DNA of 64,000 nt. Origin: Arthrobacter sp. 135MFCol5.1. Lineage in GTDB: Bacteria > Actinomycetota > Actinomycetes > Actinomycetales > Micrococcaceae. Below are positions 16,437-24,474 of the stretch, in pieces (the stretch's first letter is position 1; each line of letters opens with the position of its first letter). The notes under the pieces were generated by a model. The model saw only the letters and a list, made by a program, of their open reading frames with translations, was not told the origin of the DNA and did not search any database. Both the position numbers and the translations under genes were made by a program. The stretch is taken from positions 124,001-188,000 of the forward strand of contig NZ_KB895452.1 of assembly GCF_000374865.1 (NCBI RefSeq). The letters run 5' to 3'.

Positions 16437-17534
16437 TCAGAAGGAACGCCGCGGCACGGCGCGCTCGTACTGCGGCGGCCACGTAATGTCGTAGCCGAGT
16501 TCGAAGGCCGCGCGCAGCCACCAGTGCGGGTCCCGGAGGGCCGCCCGGGCGATAAAGACCCCGTCTGCCTGTCCGGTGGCAATGGCATGCTCGGCCTGGC
16601 CAGGGGTGGTCAGGAGTCCCACCGCCCCCGTGGCCACGTGCGCCTCCTGCCGGATGGCTGCGGAGAATCCTGTCTGGTAGCCCAGGCCCGGTTTGATCTG
16701 CTGGTGCGCGACCGCCCCGCCGCTGGAGACGTCCACCAGGTCCACGCCACGGGCCGCGGCCTCTCGGGCCAACCGGACCGAAGCGGCCAGGTCCACCCCG
16801 CCGGGAGCCCAGTCGGTGGCCGAGATCCGGAGCAGCAAGGGCATGGAATCCGGAATGACGGCACGGACGGAGTCGATCACCGCCAGGGTCAGCCGGTTCC
16901 GGCCGGCTTCGTCACCGCCCCACTCGTCGTCGCGTTTGTTGATCAGCGGGCTCTGGAACTGGTGCAGGAGGTAGCCGTGCGCGGCGTGGATCTCTACGGT
17001 GTCAAAGCCAGCGTCCACGGCGCGGACCGCCGCGGCGGCGAAGTCGGAAATGACACCGCGGATGTGCTCCACGGTCATGGCCGCAGGGGCGGCGTACCCT
17101 TCGAAGGCGGTTTCGGAGGGGCCCAAGGTCTGCCAGCCGCCATCCGAGGCCGGGACACTGCCCTGCTTGCCGGAGAACGGCCAATACGTGGACGCCTTCC
17201 GTCCGGCGTGGGCCAACTGGACGCCGATCTTGGCATCGGCGGCGCCGTTCCGGTGGACGAACGAGGTGATCCGCTGCCAGGCTCCGGCCTGCTCGTCGTT
17301 GTACAGCCCGGCGTCGCGGGGGCTGATCCGGCCCTCGGCGTTCACGGCTGCCGCTTCGGTGAGGATCAGCGCCGCGCCGCCCGTCGCAAAAGCCCCCAGG
17401 TGCACCAGGTGCCAGTCGTTCGGAACCCCCGGGCCGTCGTCGGGATCGCAGCTGTACTGGCACATGGGCGATACCCAGCCCCGGTGCTGCAGCTCGAGCG
17501 ACCTCAAGGCCAGGGGCTGGAACAGGGCAGGCAC
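16437..17534 (-). CDS. NADH:flavin oxidoreductase, old yellow enzyme family (YqjM-like)
   Basis: This 365-residue FMN enzyme reduces activated C=C bonds with NAD(P)H. It has the YqjM-type N-terminus with SPMCQYS (regulatory C25), the substrate histidine region LAHAGRKAS, AAVRAVDAGFDTVEIHAAHGYLLHQF, LRISATDW and the C-terminal FMN-phosphate site VGLLTTPGQAEHAI. The GTG start overlaps the stop codon of the thioredoxin-fold gene by one base (TAGTG), so the two are coupled. Confidence 0.92.
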   Translation of the reverse strand: MPALFQPLALRSLELQHRGWVSPMCQYSCDPDDGPGVPNDWHLVHLGAFATGGAALILTEAAAVNAEGRISPRDAGLYNDEQAGAWQRITSFVHRNGAADAKIGVQLAHAGRKASTYWPFSGKQGSVPASDGGWQTLGPSETAFEGYAAPAAMTVEHIRGVISDFAAAAVRAVDAGFDTVEIHAAHGYLLHQFQSPLINKRDDEWGGDEAGRNRLTLAVIDSVRAVIPDSMPLLLRISATDWAPGGVDLAASVRLAREAAARGVDLVDVSSGGAVAHQQIKPGLGYQTGFSAAIRQEAHVATGAVGLLTTPGQAEHAIATGQADGVFIARAALRDPHWWLRAAFELGYDITWPPQYERAVPRRSF

Positions 17535-18520
17535 TAGAACAGCACTCGTGCGAGCGCCTGGCGCGCCTTGGCGACGCGCTCGTCTCCGGCGCCCACGACG
17601 TCGAACAGTTCCAGCAGCCGGACGCGGACTGTTTCCCGTTCCGGGCCGAAGTTCCTGCCGATGAACGCAACGAGGCGGTTCAGGGCATCGTCCACATGGC
17701 CGCCCGCCACGTCCAGGTCCGCCACCGCCAGCTGCGCATCAAGGTTATCCGGCTCGTTCGCCGCCCGGGCGCGGAGGGCCTCGCTGTCCTGGGCGGACAG
17801 CGGCTGCAGCCGGTCCATCAGTTCCACCTGTGCCAGCCCGGCTTTGGCCTCGTGGTCCGAGGGCATTTCCCGCAAGGCCTGGCGGTAAGCCTCCGCGGCG
17901 GCGGCGTAGTCGCCGGCTTCGATGGCATCGAAAGCGGCCTGGTGCAGCGGCGGAAGCGGCGCGGGCTCCTGCTCTCCCGCCGGACCGCCGTCGAGACTTC
18001 CGGTCACACCGTTGGCGGCCGCCACCTTGAGGAGCTCGTCGAACAGGCTGCGCACCTGCTGTTCGTCAGCGGCGCCCTGGAAGAGCGGCACCGGCTGCCC
18101 CTTGAGGACGGCGACAGCGGTGGGGACGGCCTGCACTTGGAAGGCCTGGGCAAGCTGCGGGAAGGCTTCGATGTCCGCGGCGCCCAGGACCAGGCGGCCG
18201 CCGAAGGAGGCAACCACGCGTTCGAGGGTCTCCAGCATCCTGCCGGATTCCGGTGAGTAGGAAGCCCACAGGGCAAATACGACCGGAACCTGGGCGGAGA
18301 GTTCAACGAGTTGCTGGAAGTTCGCTTCGGTGACGTTGACCGTGAGCTCCGCTCCGCCTGCGGGCGCCTCCTGGCCAGGCGCCGGGCCCGAGCCGGCTGC
18401 CGGGCCGGACGGCGCCGCGGGAGCTGCGGGCCGCTTCAGCGAGGAAAGGTCGACGGCGCCGCGCAGGTTAAGCAGGCTGGCAGCGGCAGGAGGGACTGGG
18501 CGGGAAGCTGGCGAACTCAT
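17534..18520 (-). CDS. Thioredoxin-fold TPR protein, CnoX/YbbN-like, lacking active-site cysteines
   Basis: This 328-residue protein has a disordered Pro/Ala-rich N-terminus, a thioredoxin fold at about residues 58-165 and a helical TPR-like C-terminal half. The active-site position reads ALWASYSPES (residues 83-92), so the CxxC motif is gone and the protein cannot act as a dithiol oxidoreductase; no cysteine occurs in the domain. It resembles the chaperedoxin CnoX/YbbN and M. tuberculosis Rv1324. A holdase role is inferred. The ATG at 18520 lies 7 nt after a TAGAGT element and is preferred over GTG codons at 18529 and 18538. Confidence 0.83.
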   Translation of the reverse strand: MSSPASRPVPPAAASLLNLRGAVDLSSLKRPAAPAAPSGPAAGSGPAPGQEAPAGGAELTVNVTEANFQQLVELSAQVPVVFALWASYSPESGRMLETLERVVASFGGRLVLGAADIEAFPQLAQAFQVQAVPTAVAVLKGQPVPLFQGAADEQQVRSLFDELLKVAAANGVTGSLDGGPAGEQEPAPLPPLHQAAFDAIEAGDYAAAAEAYRQALREMPSDHEAKAGLAQVELMDRLQPLSAQDSEALRARAANEPDNLDAQLAVADLDVAGGHVDDALNRLVAFIGRNFGPERETVRVRLLELFDVVGAGDERVAKARQALARVLF

Positions 18521-18527
18521 GTTTCCC

Positions 18528-18533
18528 ACTCTA
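18528..18533 (-). promoter_or_regulatory. Leaderless -10 element for thioredoxin-fold operon
   Basis: TAGAGT on the reverse strand ends 7 nt before the ATG at 18520 and spans the alternative GTG codon at 18529. Confidence 0.5.
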
Positions 18534-18572
18534 GCCACTCCGGCCGCTGCCGGTGGTAATACGGTCGAGGGC

Positions 18573-20267
18573 CTACTTGAAGCTGGCGCCTACCAGGCCG
18601 CGGGTTGCGGCGACGAGCTTCATCGGGTCCGAGGATCCTGCCGGCGGCACGTAGACGGCCATGGATTCGGCGAAGCTCAAGACCATGCCGGTACTGGTTT
18701 CCTTGCCGCCGGCCAGGGCTGCCGCATCGTCGCCGATGCTGAGCTTGTCACCGGCAGCCTTGGGGGTGCCCTCGAAGCCGAAGTTGATGCGGCCCAGGAC
18801 GAGGGCCCCGCCGTCGGAGGTACGGAACACCACCGTGCTTTCCGGCACCACCTTGTGGGTGAAGGAGAAGTTGCCGTTCTCGCCGGCCTTCACCACCTCT
18901 GCCTGGTAGGACAGGGTGTCGGCGATGTACGGCGAGGACTGGCCCTCGACCAGCTTGTCCTTGAACGGGGAGTCCGCTGACGTGAGCCTGTCCGCCAGGC
19001 CGGACATAGCTTCCTCACCGCTGTAGAGCAGTCCGGTCTTGTCCGAGGCGGCCAGCGTCTCGGTCCCTCCGCGGCTGATGTTAGGGAACGTGGTGCCCGG
19101 CTGGAGGGGGGTGGTCTCCATCAGCTTGTAGTTCTCCCGCGGGGACTGCTGGACCAGCGTCAGGATTTGCGGCACGACGTTGCCGTCGCCCTGGGTCACG
19201 GCCAGCACTTGCCGCGGCCAGTCCCGGTCGCTGGTGATCACGGTGGTCAGCAGCTTGGTGGAGCGGACAGGCATGCGGGGCTCGTAGGAGCCCACCTGGG
19301 AACGGATCTTGTAGTTCTGGGTCCGGATCTCCAGCTCGGGTCCGGCCACGCGGTCGGCAAGCTTCGCCGCATCCTTGGCGGCGTCCCCTGCGTCGGTCGC
19401 GCTCGAGACCTGCTCCAGGATGCGCCGGAACTGGGCTTCGAGGAGGACCGGAGAGCCGGTGCCGTCCTTGGCCGCCGGTGACGACGCACTGCCCGACGGC
19501 TGCGGGCTGGGGCTTGCCGCCTGTGCGGCGGTGCCGGATCCCGCCAGGACCACAGCTGCCACACCTGCGGCGACCATGGTGGCCTTGGTGGTGGACTGCG
19601 CCTGCGAACGGGCGCGGGCCCGCCGGGCGTAGCCGCTGCCGCCGTCGCGGCCTTCGCCGTCCTTGGTCCGCGCAGACACCAAAGCCAGCACAATGCCGCC
19701 CACCATCAGCAATCCGCCGATGACCATCAGCGGAACGGCCCACGGGGTGGATGTGTCGTTCGGGAAGGTCATGGACACCGATGCCGGGGCCGCCTTGGTG
19801 CCGTCGGAGGCAAGCAGGAGGCTCCAGTCGCCGTCAGCCGGCGGAGTCCAGGTGTAGTCCAGTTGACCGCTGGCATTCTCGGTGGACGCCCAGAGGTCCG
19901 AGCCCGCCGGGTTGGGCGCCGTGGCGTCGCCGTCGGCATGCTCAACCTGCAGGGACTTTCCGTCCTCGGAGACCCCGTTGATGGTGTTGTGGGCGGTCTT
20001 GCCGACCCACGCGCTGACGTCGTCGGGCCGGCCCGTTGCCAGCATGAAGTTGCCGTCGCCCTGGACCGAGATCTTGACGGTTCCGCCGTGCAAGGTGCGC
20101 AGCTTCTGGTCAATGACAGTCAGCGGGGCCGCGGCGGCGTTGGCCGGCAGGGACGCGGTGAAAGTCTCGGATGGAGCCCAGATGGTTCTCTGGCCAATGC
20201 CGGCCAAAAGTGTCAGGAGGCCGAGCAGCACAAGTGCGGCTGCAGTCTTTAAACGCAAGGGAAACAC
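18573..20267 (-). CDS. Large membrane/extracytoplasmic protein of unknown function
   Basis: The 564-residue product has an N-terminal membrane anchor (about residues 9-28), an extracytoplasmic domain of about 150 residues, a second helix near 178-203, a basic linker (YARRARARSQ), and a third hydrophobic segment near 230-250 that looks like a signal peptide ending AAQA before a Ser/Pro-rich spacer. The C-terminal 300 residues contain no catalytic motif that I recognise. Similar Micrococcaceae proteins are, I believe, assigned to a DUF such as DUF8094 or called glycosyltransferases; I cannot confirm either. The GTG at 20267 is the longest start; the N-terminal anchor supports it. Confidence 0.6.
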   Translation of the reverse strand: MFPLRLKTAAALVLLGLLTLLAGIGQRTIWAPSETFTASLPANAAAAPLTVIDQKLRTLHGGTVKISVQGDGNFMLATGRPDDVSAWVGKTAHNTINGVSEDGKSLQVEHADGDATAPNPAGSDLWASTENASGQLDYTWTPPADGDWSLLLASDGTKAAPASVSMTFPNDTSTPWAVPLMVIGGLLMVGGIVLALVSARTKDGEGRDGGSGYARRARARSQAQSTTKATMVAAGVAAVVLAGSGTAAQAASPSPQPSGSASSPAAKDGTGSPVLLEAQFRRILEQVSSATDAGDAAKDAAKLADRVAGPELEIRTQNYKIRSQVGSYEPRMPVRSTKLLTTVITSDRDWPRQVLAVTQGDGNVVPQILTLVQQSPRENYKLMETTPLQPGTTFPNISRGGTETLAASDKTGLLYSGEEAMSGLADRLTSADSPFKDKLVEGQSSPYIADTLSYQAEVVKAGENGNFSFTHKVVPESTVVFRTSDGGALVLGRINFGFEGTPKAAGDKLSIGDDAAALAGGKETSTGMVLSFAESMAVYVPPAGSSDPMKLVAATRGLVGASFK

Positions 20268-20293
20268 CTATCATCAGCGGGGGTTTACCTTCA

Positions 20294-20312
20294 ATAGTAA
20301 CCTTTTTGTTAC
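20294..20312 (-). promoter_or_regulatory. Candidate promoter and overlapping GTAAC-N6-GTTAC palindrome
   Basis: A TACTAT -10 element (20294-20299, reverse strand) lies 27 nt before the GTG of the membrane protein gene. It overlaps the inverted repeat GTAAC-N6-GTTAC at 20297-20312, which would suit an operator. The divergent AI-2E permease gene starts 150 nt away, so either gene could be the target. Confidence 0.35.
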
Positions 20313-20465
20313 CAGGGACCCCGAATCCTGGGTTCAAGCGGGCAGTCCGGAGGTGCTCCGGCGGCGCCGTCGGCTGGTGCTGACAAGCCTGCTGATAGTG
20401 TTTGCGATGATCATCACAGCGGCCCGCGAAGACGGCGCCACACACGGAACAGGCCCCAAAAACCA

Positions 20466-21773
20466 GTGACTGACAAGACGGACCCGTCCTCCCCGGCAGC
20501 CGAAAATTCCGGGGATCCGGGCAGGGCTGTCCCGGCTCCCCATGCCATGGCAGCGGCCCGACGGCGGGGCGGCGCCGCAGCGGCCCTCGGCCAGGTGGTC
20601 CGCCGGCTCCGCCAGCCGCTGCCCGGCGCCCAGCCCCGGCTTCGGTTCGAGATGCCGCCGGAGTTCGGCGGCCAGGCTCCCGAGCGGGAGTACGACGACG
20701 AGGACGAGCCGCAGTTCGGGCATCCCGGGCCGCGGATGTCTCCCCAGCATCCGCTGTACATGGGATTCATGGGAACAGTCGGTGTGGGCCTGGCCCTGCT
20801 GGTGTATTGGATCGGATCCCACACCACGCAGCTGCTGCTCTGGATTGTTGCCGCGCTGTTCATCGCCCTGGGCCTGGAACCGGTGGTGGGTTGGCTTGAG
20901 AACCGGAAGATTCCCCGGCCCGCCGGAATCCTCGTTTCGGTGGCCGTGCTGATGGGCGCCGTCGTCGGGTTTTTCGCCACCCTGATCCCCACGATCGTTG
21001 AGCAGGTCTCCGAAATCGTGCGCCAAGCACCGGACTGGGTGCGCAGCTTCATGGATTCGGATTTCTTCCGCAGCGTCGATGACCAGTTCGGGGTCAGGGA
21101 CCGCATCACCGAGGAACTGAACAAATTCGTGAACGATCCGGCAGCCATGGGTGGCATCTTCGGCGGCGTCGTCGGATTTGGTTCGACCCTTGCCAACAGC
21201 CTTTTCGGCACCCTCATCGTGCTGGTGCTGAGCCTGTATTTCCTGGCGGCGCTGCCGGCCATGAAAAAGTGGGGCTACCGCCTGGCACCGCGATCCCGCC
21301 GGAAGCGGGTGGCCGCCCTGTCGGAGGAAATCACCCGTTCGGTGGGCAACTACGTCATCGGCCAGGCCTGCGTCGCCTTGCTCAACGCCACATTCGCCTT
21401 CATCGTGATGTCGATTGTCGGTGTACCGTTCGCCTTGCTGCTGGCGTTTGTGGTGGTGCTGCTCGCCTTCATTCCACTGGTGGGCGGCATGATCGCGGGC
21501 ATCGTGGTCACCCTGGTGTCACTCACGCAGGGCTGGCAGACAGCCGCGGTCTATGCGATCTGCTACTTCGCCTACCTGCAGTTCGAGGCCTACTTCATCT
21601 CGCCGCGCATCATGCAGAAGGCAGTGGCGGTCCCGGGGGCCGTGGCGGTGATCTCGGTCATCGCCGGCGGCAGTCTGCTGGGAGTCCTGGGCGCCCTGAT
21701 TGCGATCCCCACGGCGGCCGCCGTGCTGCTCCTGCTCCGCGAAATCTACATCGCGCGCCAGGACCAGCACTAG
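20466..21773 (+). CDS. AI-2E family transporter (permease)
   Basis: This 435-residue membrane protein has an approximately 95-residue cytoplasmic N-terminus, then about eight helices with the PF01594 pattern: ALFIALGLEPVVGWLENRKIPR, VGNYVIGQACVALLN, FIPLVGGMIAGI and SPRIMQKAVAVPGAVAVIS. Members transport small solutes or act as Na+/H+ antiporters; the autoinducer role does not apply generally. The GTG at 20466 is the first possible start, and internal ATG codons cannot be excluded. Confidence 0.88.
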   Translation: MTDKTDPSSPAAENSGDPGRAVPAPHAMAAARRRGGAAAALGQVVRRLRQPLPGAQPRLRFEMPPEFGGQAPEREYDDEDEPQFGHPGPRMSPQHPLYMGFMGTVGVGLALLVYWIGSHTTQLLLWIVAALFIALGLEPVVGWLENRKIPRPAGILVSVAVLMGAVVGFFATLIPTIVEQVSEIVRQAPDWVRSFMDSDFFRSVDDQFGVRDRITEELNKFVNDPAAMGGIFGGVVGFGSTLANSLFGTLIVLVLSLYFLAALPAMKKWGYRLAPRSRRKRVAALSEEITRSVGNYVIGQACVALLNATFAFIVMSIVGVPFALLLAFVVVLLAFIPLVGGMIAGIVVTLVSLTQGWQTAAVYAICYFAYLQFEAYFISPRIMQKAVAVPGAVAVISVIAGGSLLGVLGALIAIPTAAAVLLLLREIYIARQDQH

Positions 21774-21817
21774 CGGACCCCGACGCAATCCGGGGGCGGG
21801 ACCGCCTGGATGCGACC

Positions 21818-22615
21818 TCAGGACGCGGCGGTCGCCGTCGGGCCATCCCATTCCTGCGGAAGCGGCGTTGCTGATCCCTCGGGACTGACCCGGGCGACGA
21901 TGTCGTTCAAGACACGTGCGGCGTACTTCTCGCCCACCCACAGGTGCTTGGCGCCGGCCACGCCCACGACGTCCGCCTGGGGCACCAGGCTGAAGCGCCC
22001 GGCGGCCTCGGCCGGCTGGAGGAAGTCATCGTGCTCCGGCACCAGGACGGTGAGGGGCTTGCCGGATTCGGCCCATTGCTGCAGGTGCTTGTCCGTGGCC
22101 CGGTGCAGCGGAGGCGAGAGCAGGACCGCACCTTCAATCTGGCTGGCCACCGGCTCCACGGCGCCGTACATCAGCGCCAGTTCCGTTCCAAAGGACCAGC
22201 CCACCAGCCACCGGTTGGGCAGCCCGCGGTCGACGGCGAAACGTACGGCCGCCTCGACGTCGTACCGTTCCCCGATGCCTTCCTCGAATCCGCCGCTGCT
22301 GGTGCCGCGGGGTGAGGCCGTGCCGCGGGTGTTGAACCGAAGGACGGCGATGCCGGCCAGCGCCGGGAGGCGGTAGGAGGCCTTGCGGTAGACGTGGGAA
22401 TCCATGAATCCGCCGTGCGTGGGCAGCGGGTGGAGGGTAATCAGCGTGGCGATGACCGGGCCGCTCTCGGGCAGTGCCAGTTCGCCCACCAGGGTGTGGC
22501 CGTCCGCGGTCTGCAGCTCGATGTTCTCCCGCCGGGCGGGCAGGACCGTGGAAGCACGGATGGGTGCGGGACCCTGGGCTTGGGTGAAGCGGAACGACGC
22601 CGGATCAAAAGTCAT
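21818..22615 (-). CDS. Alpha/beta hydrolase (serine hydrolase of unknown substrate)
   Basis: This 265-residue cytoplasmic hydrolase has the nucleophile elbow GWSFG, an HPLPTHGG oxyanion region, an acid candidate in VPEHDDFLQP and the histidine in AGAKHLWVGEK. The pattern is close to bacterial proteins of the YuxL/dienelactone-hydrolase-like group. The ATG at 22615 follows a TAAGCT element by 7 nt; the frame continues upstream in an unrelated sequence. It is convergent with the AI-2E permease gene. Confidence 0.85.
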   Translation of the reverse strand: MTFDPASFRFTQAQGPAPIRASTVLPARRENIELQTADGHTLVGELALPESGPVIATLITLHPLPTHGGFMDSHVYRKASYRLPALAGIAVLRFNTRGTASPRGTSSGGFEEGIGERYDVEAAVRFAVDRGLPNRWLVGWSFGTELALMYGAVEPVASQIEGAVLLSPPLHRATDKHLQQWAESGKPLTVLVPEHDDFLQPAEAAGRFSLVPQADVVGVAGAKHLWVGEKYAARVLNDIVARVSPEGSATPLPQEWDGPTATAAS

Positions 22616-22622
22616 GGTTTCC

Positions 22623-22628
22623 AGCTTA
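22623..22628 (-). promoter_or_regulatory. Leaderless -10 element for alpha/beta hydrolase
   Basis: TAAGCT on the reverse strand ends 7 nt before the ATG at 22615. Confidence 0.5.
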
Positions 22629-22688
22629 GCGACCAACGGGTGGCCGAAGCCCGGACGGCGGGGTGCGCAGGCGGCGCCGCCCGCGCGG

Positions 22689-23036
22689 TCAGCGGTACCG
22701 GTAGCTGCGGGACATCCAGCAGTTGGTGTGCCAGTGCCGCCGTTCGGCAAGGCCGGCCGCCGCCCCGAAGAGGTGGTCGTCTTTCCAGACCACCAGGTGC
22801 GCAACGCCGGGCAGGACGGCCGTGGAGCACTCCGGGCAAATGTAGGTTTTCTCCGCGTTTTTGGCGGTCATGGTGCGGACCATCCATTCGCCGTCCGGGG
22901 CGCTCTCCCGGCGTGCGATGCCGGCCCGGGCCCGTTCCAGGTCAAGTTCCGGGACCTCCTGTCCCTTGCGCCCTGCTCCCCTGGCCGAAGCGCCCTTACC
23001 GGATACAGGACGGCGGGGACGGTTCGAACGCGGCAT
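22689..23036 (-). CDS. Conserved actinobacterial protein with CxxC zinc-like motif
   Basis: This 115-residue protein has a basic, disordered N-terminal half ([24 protein letters not shown]) and a compact C-terminal half with [22 protein letters not shown] and HWHTNCW, a likely C2HC zinc site. Actinobacterial homologues are often labelled ATP/GTP-binding protein, but no nucleotide-binding motif is visible. The ATG at 23036 is supported by a CAGAAT element 6 nt upstream and by the conserved basic start. It is divergent from nucS, a neighbourhood I recall as recurrent; a role in nucleic-acid metabolism is a guess. Confidence 0.75.
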   Translation of the reverse strand: MPRSNRPRRPVSGKGASARGAGRKGQEVPELDLERARAGIARRESAPDGEWMVRTMTAKNAEKTYICPECSTAVLPGVAHLVVWKDDHLFGAAAGLAERRHWHTNCWMSRSYRYR

Positions 23037-23126
23037 GCATCCATTCTGCCCCAGCCGCCCGCCGGCCCGCGCCTCCACGCACTCCCGGCCGTCCGTCGTC
23101 GGCATGGCCCGTACGGTTCCACGCGG

Positions 23127-23132
23127 TAGTCT
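23127..23132 (+). promoter_or_regulatory. Leaderless -10 element for nucS
   Basis: TAGTCT ends 7 nt before the GTG at 23140, in the 103-bp divergent region. Confidence 0.55.
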
Positions 23133-23139
23133 GTACGGC

Positions 23140-23835
23140 GTGCGACTCGTCATAGCCCATTGCTCCGTTGATTACGTTGGCCGGCTCAAAGCCCACCTTC
23201 CCCTGGCCACCAGGCTCCTGCTGGTCAAGGCCGACGGCTCGGTGCTGGTGCATTCGGACGGCGGCTCCTACAAGCCGCTGAACTGGATGAGCCCGCCGGC
23301 CACGCTGCGGGTTTCCTCCCCCGATGAGGTGGACCTGGAACTTGGCGTGGTGGAGCAATGGACCGTGCAGTCGGCCAAGACGGACGACCGGCTCATCATC
23401 AATATCCACGAGAAGATCACAGAGTCCTCCCACGACCTCGGGGTTGATCCGGGACTGATCAAGGACGGCGTCGAAGCAGACCTGCAGCGGCTCCTGGCCG
23501 AGCAGATAGAGACGCTCGGTGAGGGGTATTCCCTGATCCGGCGCGAGTACTTCACCGCGATCGGACCGGTGGACATCCTGGCCCGGGACGCCGATGGCGC
23601 CACCGTGGCCGTGGAACTGAAGCGGCGCGGCGACATCGACGGTGTGGAGCAGCTGACGAGGTACCTGGAGCTGCTCAACCGCGATCCCCTGCTGGCGCCG
23701 GTCCGCGGCATCTTTGCGGCCCAGCAGATCAAGCCACAGGCCAAGGTGCTCGCCAATGACCGCGGCATCGCCTGCGTGACGCTGGATTATGACGCCATGC
23801 GCGGGGTGGACGACAGCGAATCCCGGCTTTTCTGA
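23140..23835 (+). CDS. nucS: Endonuclease NucS (EndoMS), non-canonical mismatch repair
   Basis: This 231-residue protein begins [20 protein letters not shown], the hallmark NucS start. The N-terminal DNA-binding half is followed by the RecB-like nuclease core with D145 (GPVDILA), E159 and K161 (AVELKRRG) and QLTRYLELL. NucS cleaves mismatched duplex DNA and replaces MutS/MutL in actinobacteria. The GTG at 23140 is confirmed by the -10 element and by family length. A longer in-frame reading to 22861 is an artefact. Confidence 0.96.
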   Translation: MRLVIAHCSVDYVGRLKAHLPLATRLLLVKADGSVLVHSDGGSYKPLNWMSPPATLRVSSPDEVDLELGVVEQWTVQSAKTDDRLIINIHEKITESSHDLGVDPGLIKDGVEADLQRLLAEQIETLGEGYSLIRREYFTAIGPVDILARDADGATVAVELKRRGDIDGVEQLTRYLELLNRDPLLAPVRGIFAAQQIKPQAKVLANDRGIACVTLDYDAMRGVDDSESRLF

Positions 23836-23891
23836 CCCGACGGCCCGTTGCTTTGGGCACCTAATACTCGGTCTGAAATCCCGGAGCATCA

Positions 23892-23920
23892 TTGTCACCT
23901 GGTTTTTACCTAAATTTTAT
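23892..23920 (+). promoter_or_regulatory. Promoter of the cold-shock gene
   Basis: TTGTCA at 23892-23897 and TTTTAT at 23915-23920 are separated by exactly 17 bp in an AT-rich patch. Transcription would start near 23927 and leave a leader of about 215 nt before the cold-shock ATG. Confidence 0.6.
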
Positions 23921-24141
23921 GCATTTTCGTGTTCGGGCCGTTGACCTGCGGGAACGGGCATGAAATTCTGGTCTCAGTCTTTGTGTAGGTGTTTTTCATG
24001 CTCGCAAGACATGTTGCGAGCGCGAAGCTCCTGCAGCGCCGGACCTTTTGTGGCAAGGCAATCCAGGATTCTTCTCGCGGAGTGACCAAGGTCGGCGCGA
24101 GGTGTGCCGTTCTTAAAAAGTTCCACAATGAGGAGAAATAA
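23921..24141 (+). promoter_or_regulatory. Long 5' leader of the cold-shock mRNA
   Basis: The 306-bp gap between nucS and the cold-shock gene holds no open frame with protein similarity. After the promoter it is an approximately 215-nt leader ending in AGGAG 6 nt before the ATG at 24142. Long structured leaders are typical of cold-shock genes, where they act as RNA thermosensors. I did not fold it, so the structure is not shown. Confidence 0.5.
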
Positions 24142-24345
24142 ATGGCACAGGGAACTGTGAAGTGGTTCAACGCTGAAAAGGGCTTCGGCTTCATCACCCC
24201 GGATGACTCCGACGGCGATGTCTTCGTTCACTACTCCGAGATCCAGACCGGCGGCTTCAAGACCCTCGACGAGAACCAGCGCGTTCAGTTCGAGATCGGC
24301 CAGGGCGCCAAGGGTCCCCAGGCTACCGGCGTAACGCTCGTCTAG
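24142..24345 (+). CDS. cspA: Cold-shock protein (CspA family)
   Basis: This 67-residue single OB-fold RNA chaperone has both RNA-binding motifs, KGFGFIT (RNP1) and VFVHYSE (RNP2), and the classic start [17 protein letters not shown]. Length and sequence are those of the major CspA-type proteins of Arthrobacter. It has its own promoter, long leader, strong ribosome binding site and terminator, so it is a single-gene transcription unit. Confidence 0.96.
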   Translation: MAQGTVKWFNAEKGFGFITPDDSDGDVFVHYSEIQTGGFKTLDENQRVQFEIGQGAKGPQATGVTLV

Positions 24346-24378
24346 TCACCCGGCGCGGCCGCATGGCGGCCGTCCAGC

Positions 24379-24422
24379 AATGCAGATGATCCCCGGCAGG
24401 AATGCCGGGGATCATCTGCATT
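24379..24422. terminator. Very strong terminator hairpin after cspA, bidirectional
   Basis: A perfect 20-bp inverted repeat with a GGAA loop (core stem 24381-24398 pairing 24403-24420) lies 34 nt after the cspA stop. Flanking AA and TT bases give only a short T-run on either strand. It separates cspA from the convergent MprF-like gene, whose stop is at 24475. Confidence 0.85.
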
Positions 24423-24474
24423 TGCGTACGTGGGGAGCGTCGAGGTGCCCGGCGGCCGCCCGCCGTATTCGCGC

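Noticed and set aside
20325..20350. tRNA-like GGTTCAA segment
   Set aside because: Only the T-loop-like bases are present; no acceptor, anticodon or D-arm pairing could be made.
21775..21800. Terminator between the AI-2E permease and the hydrolase
   Set aside because: Only a weak CCCCG/CGGGG pairing with no T-run was found.
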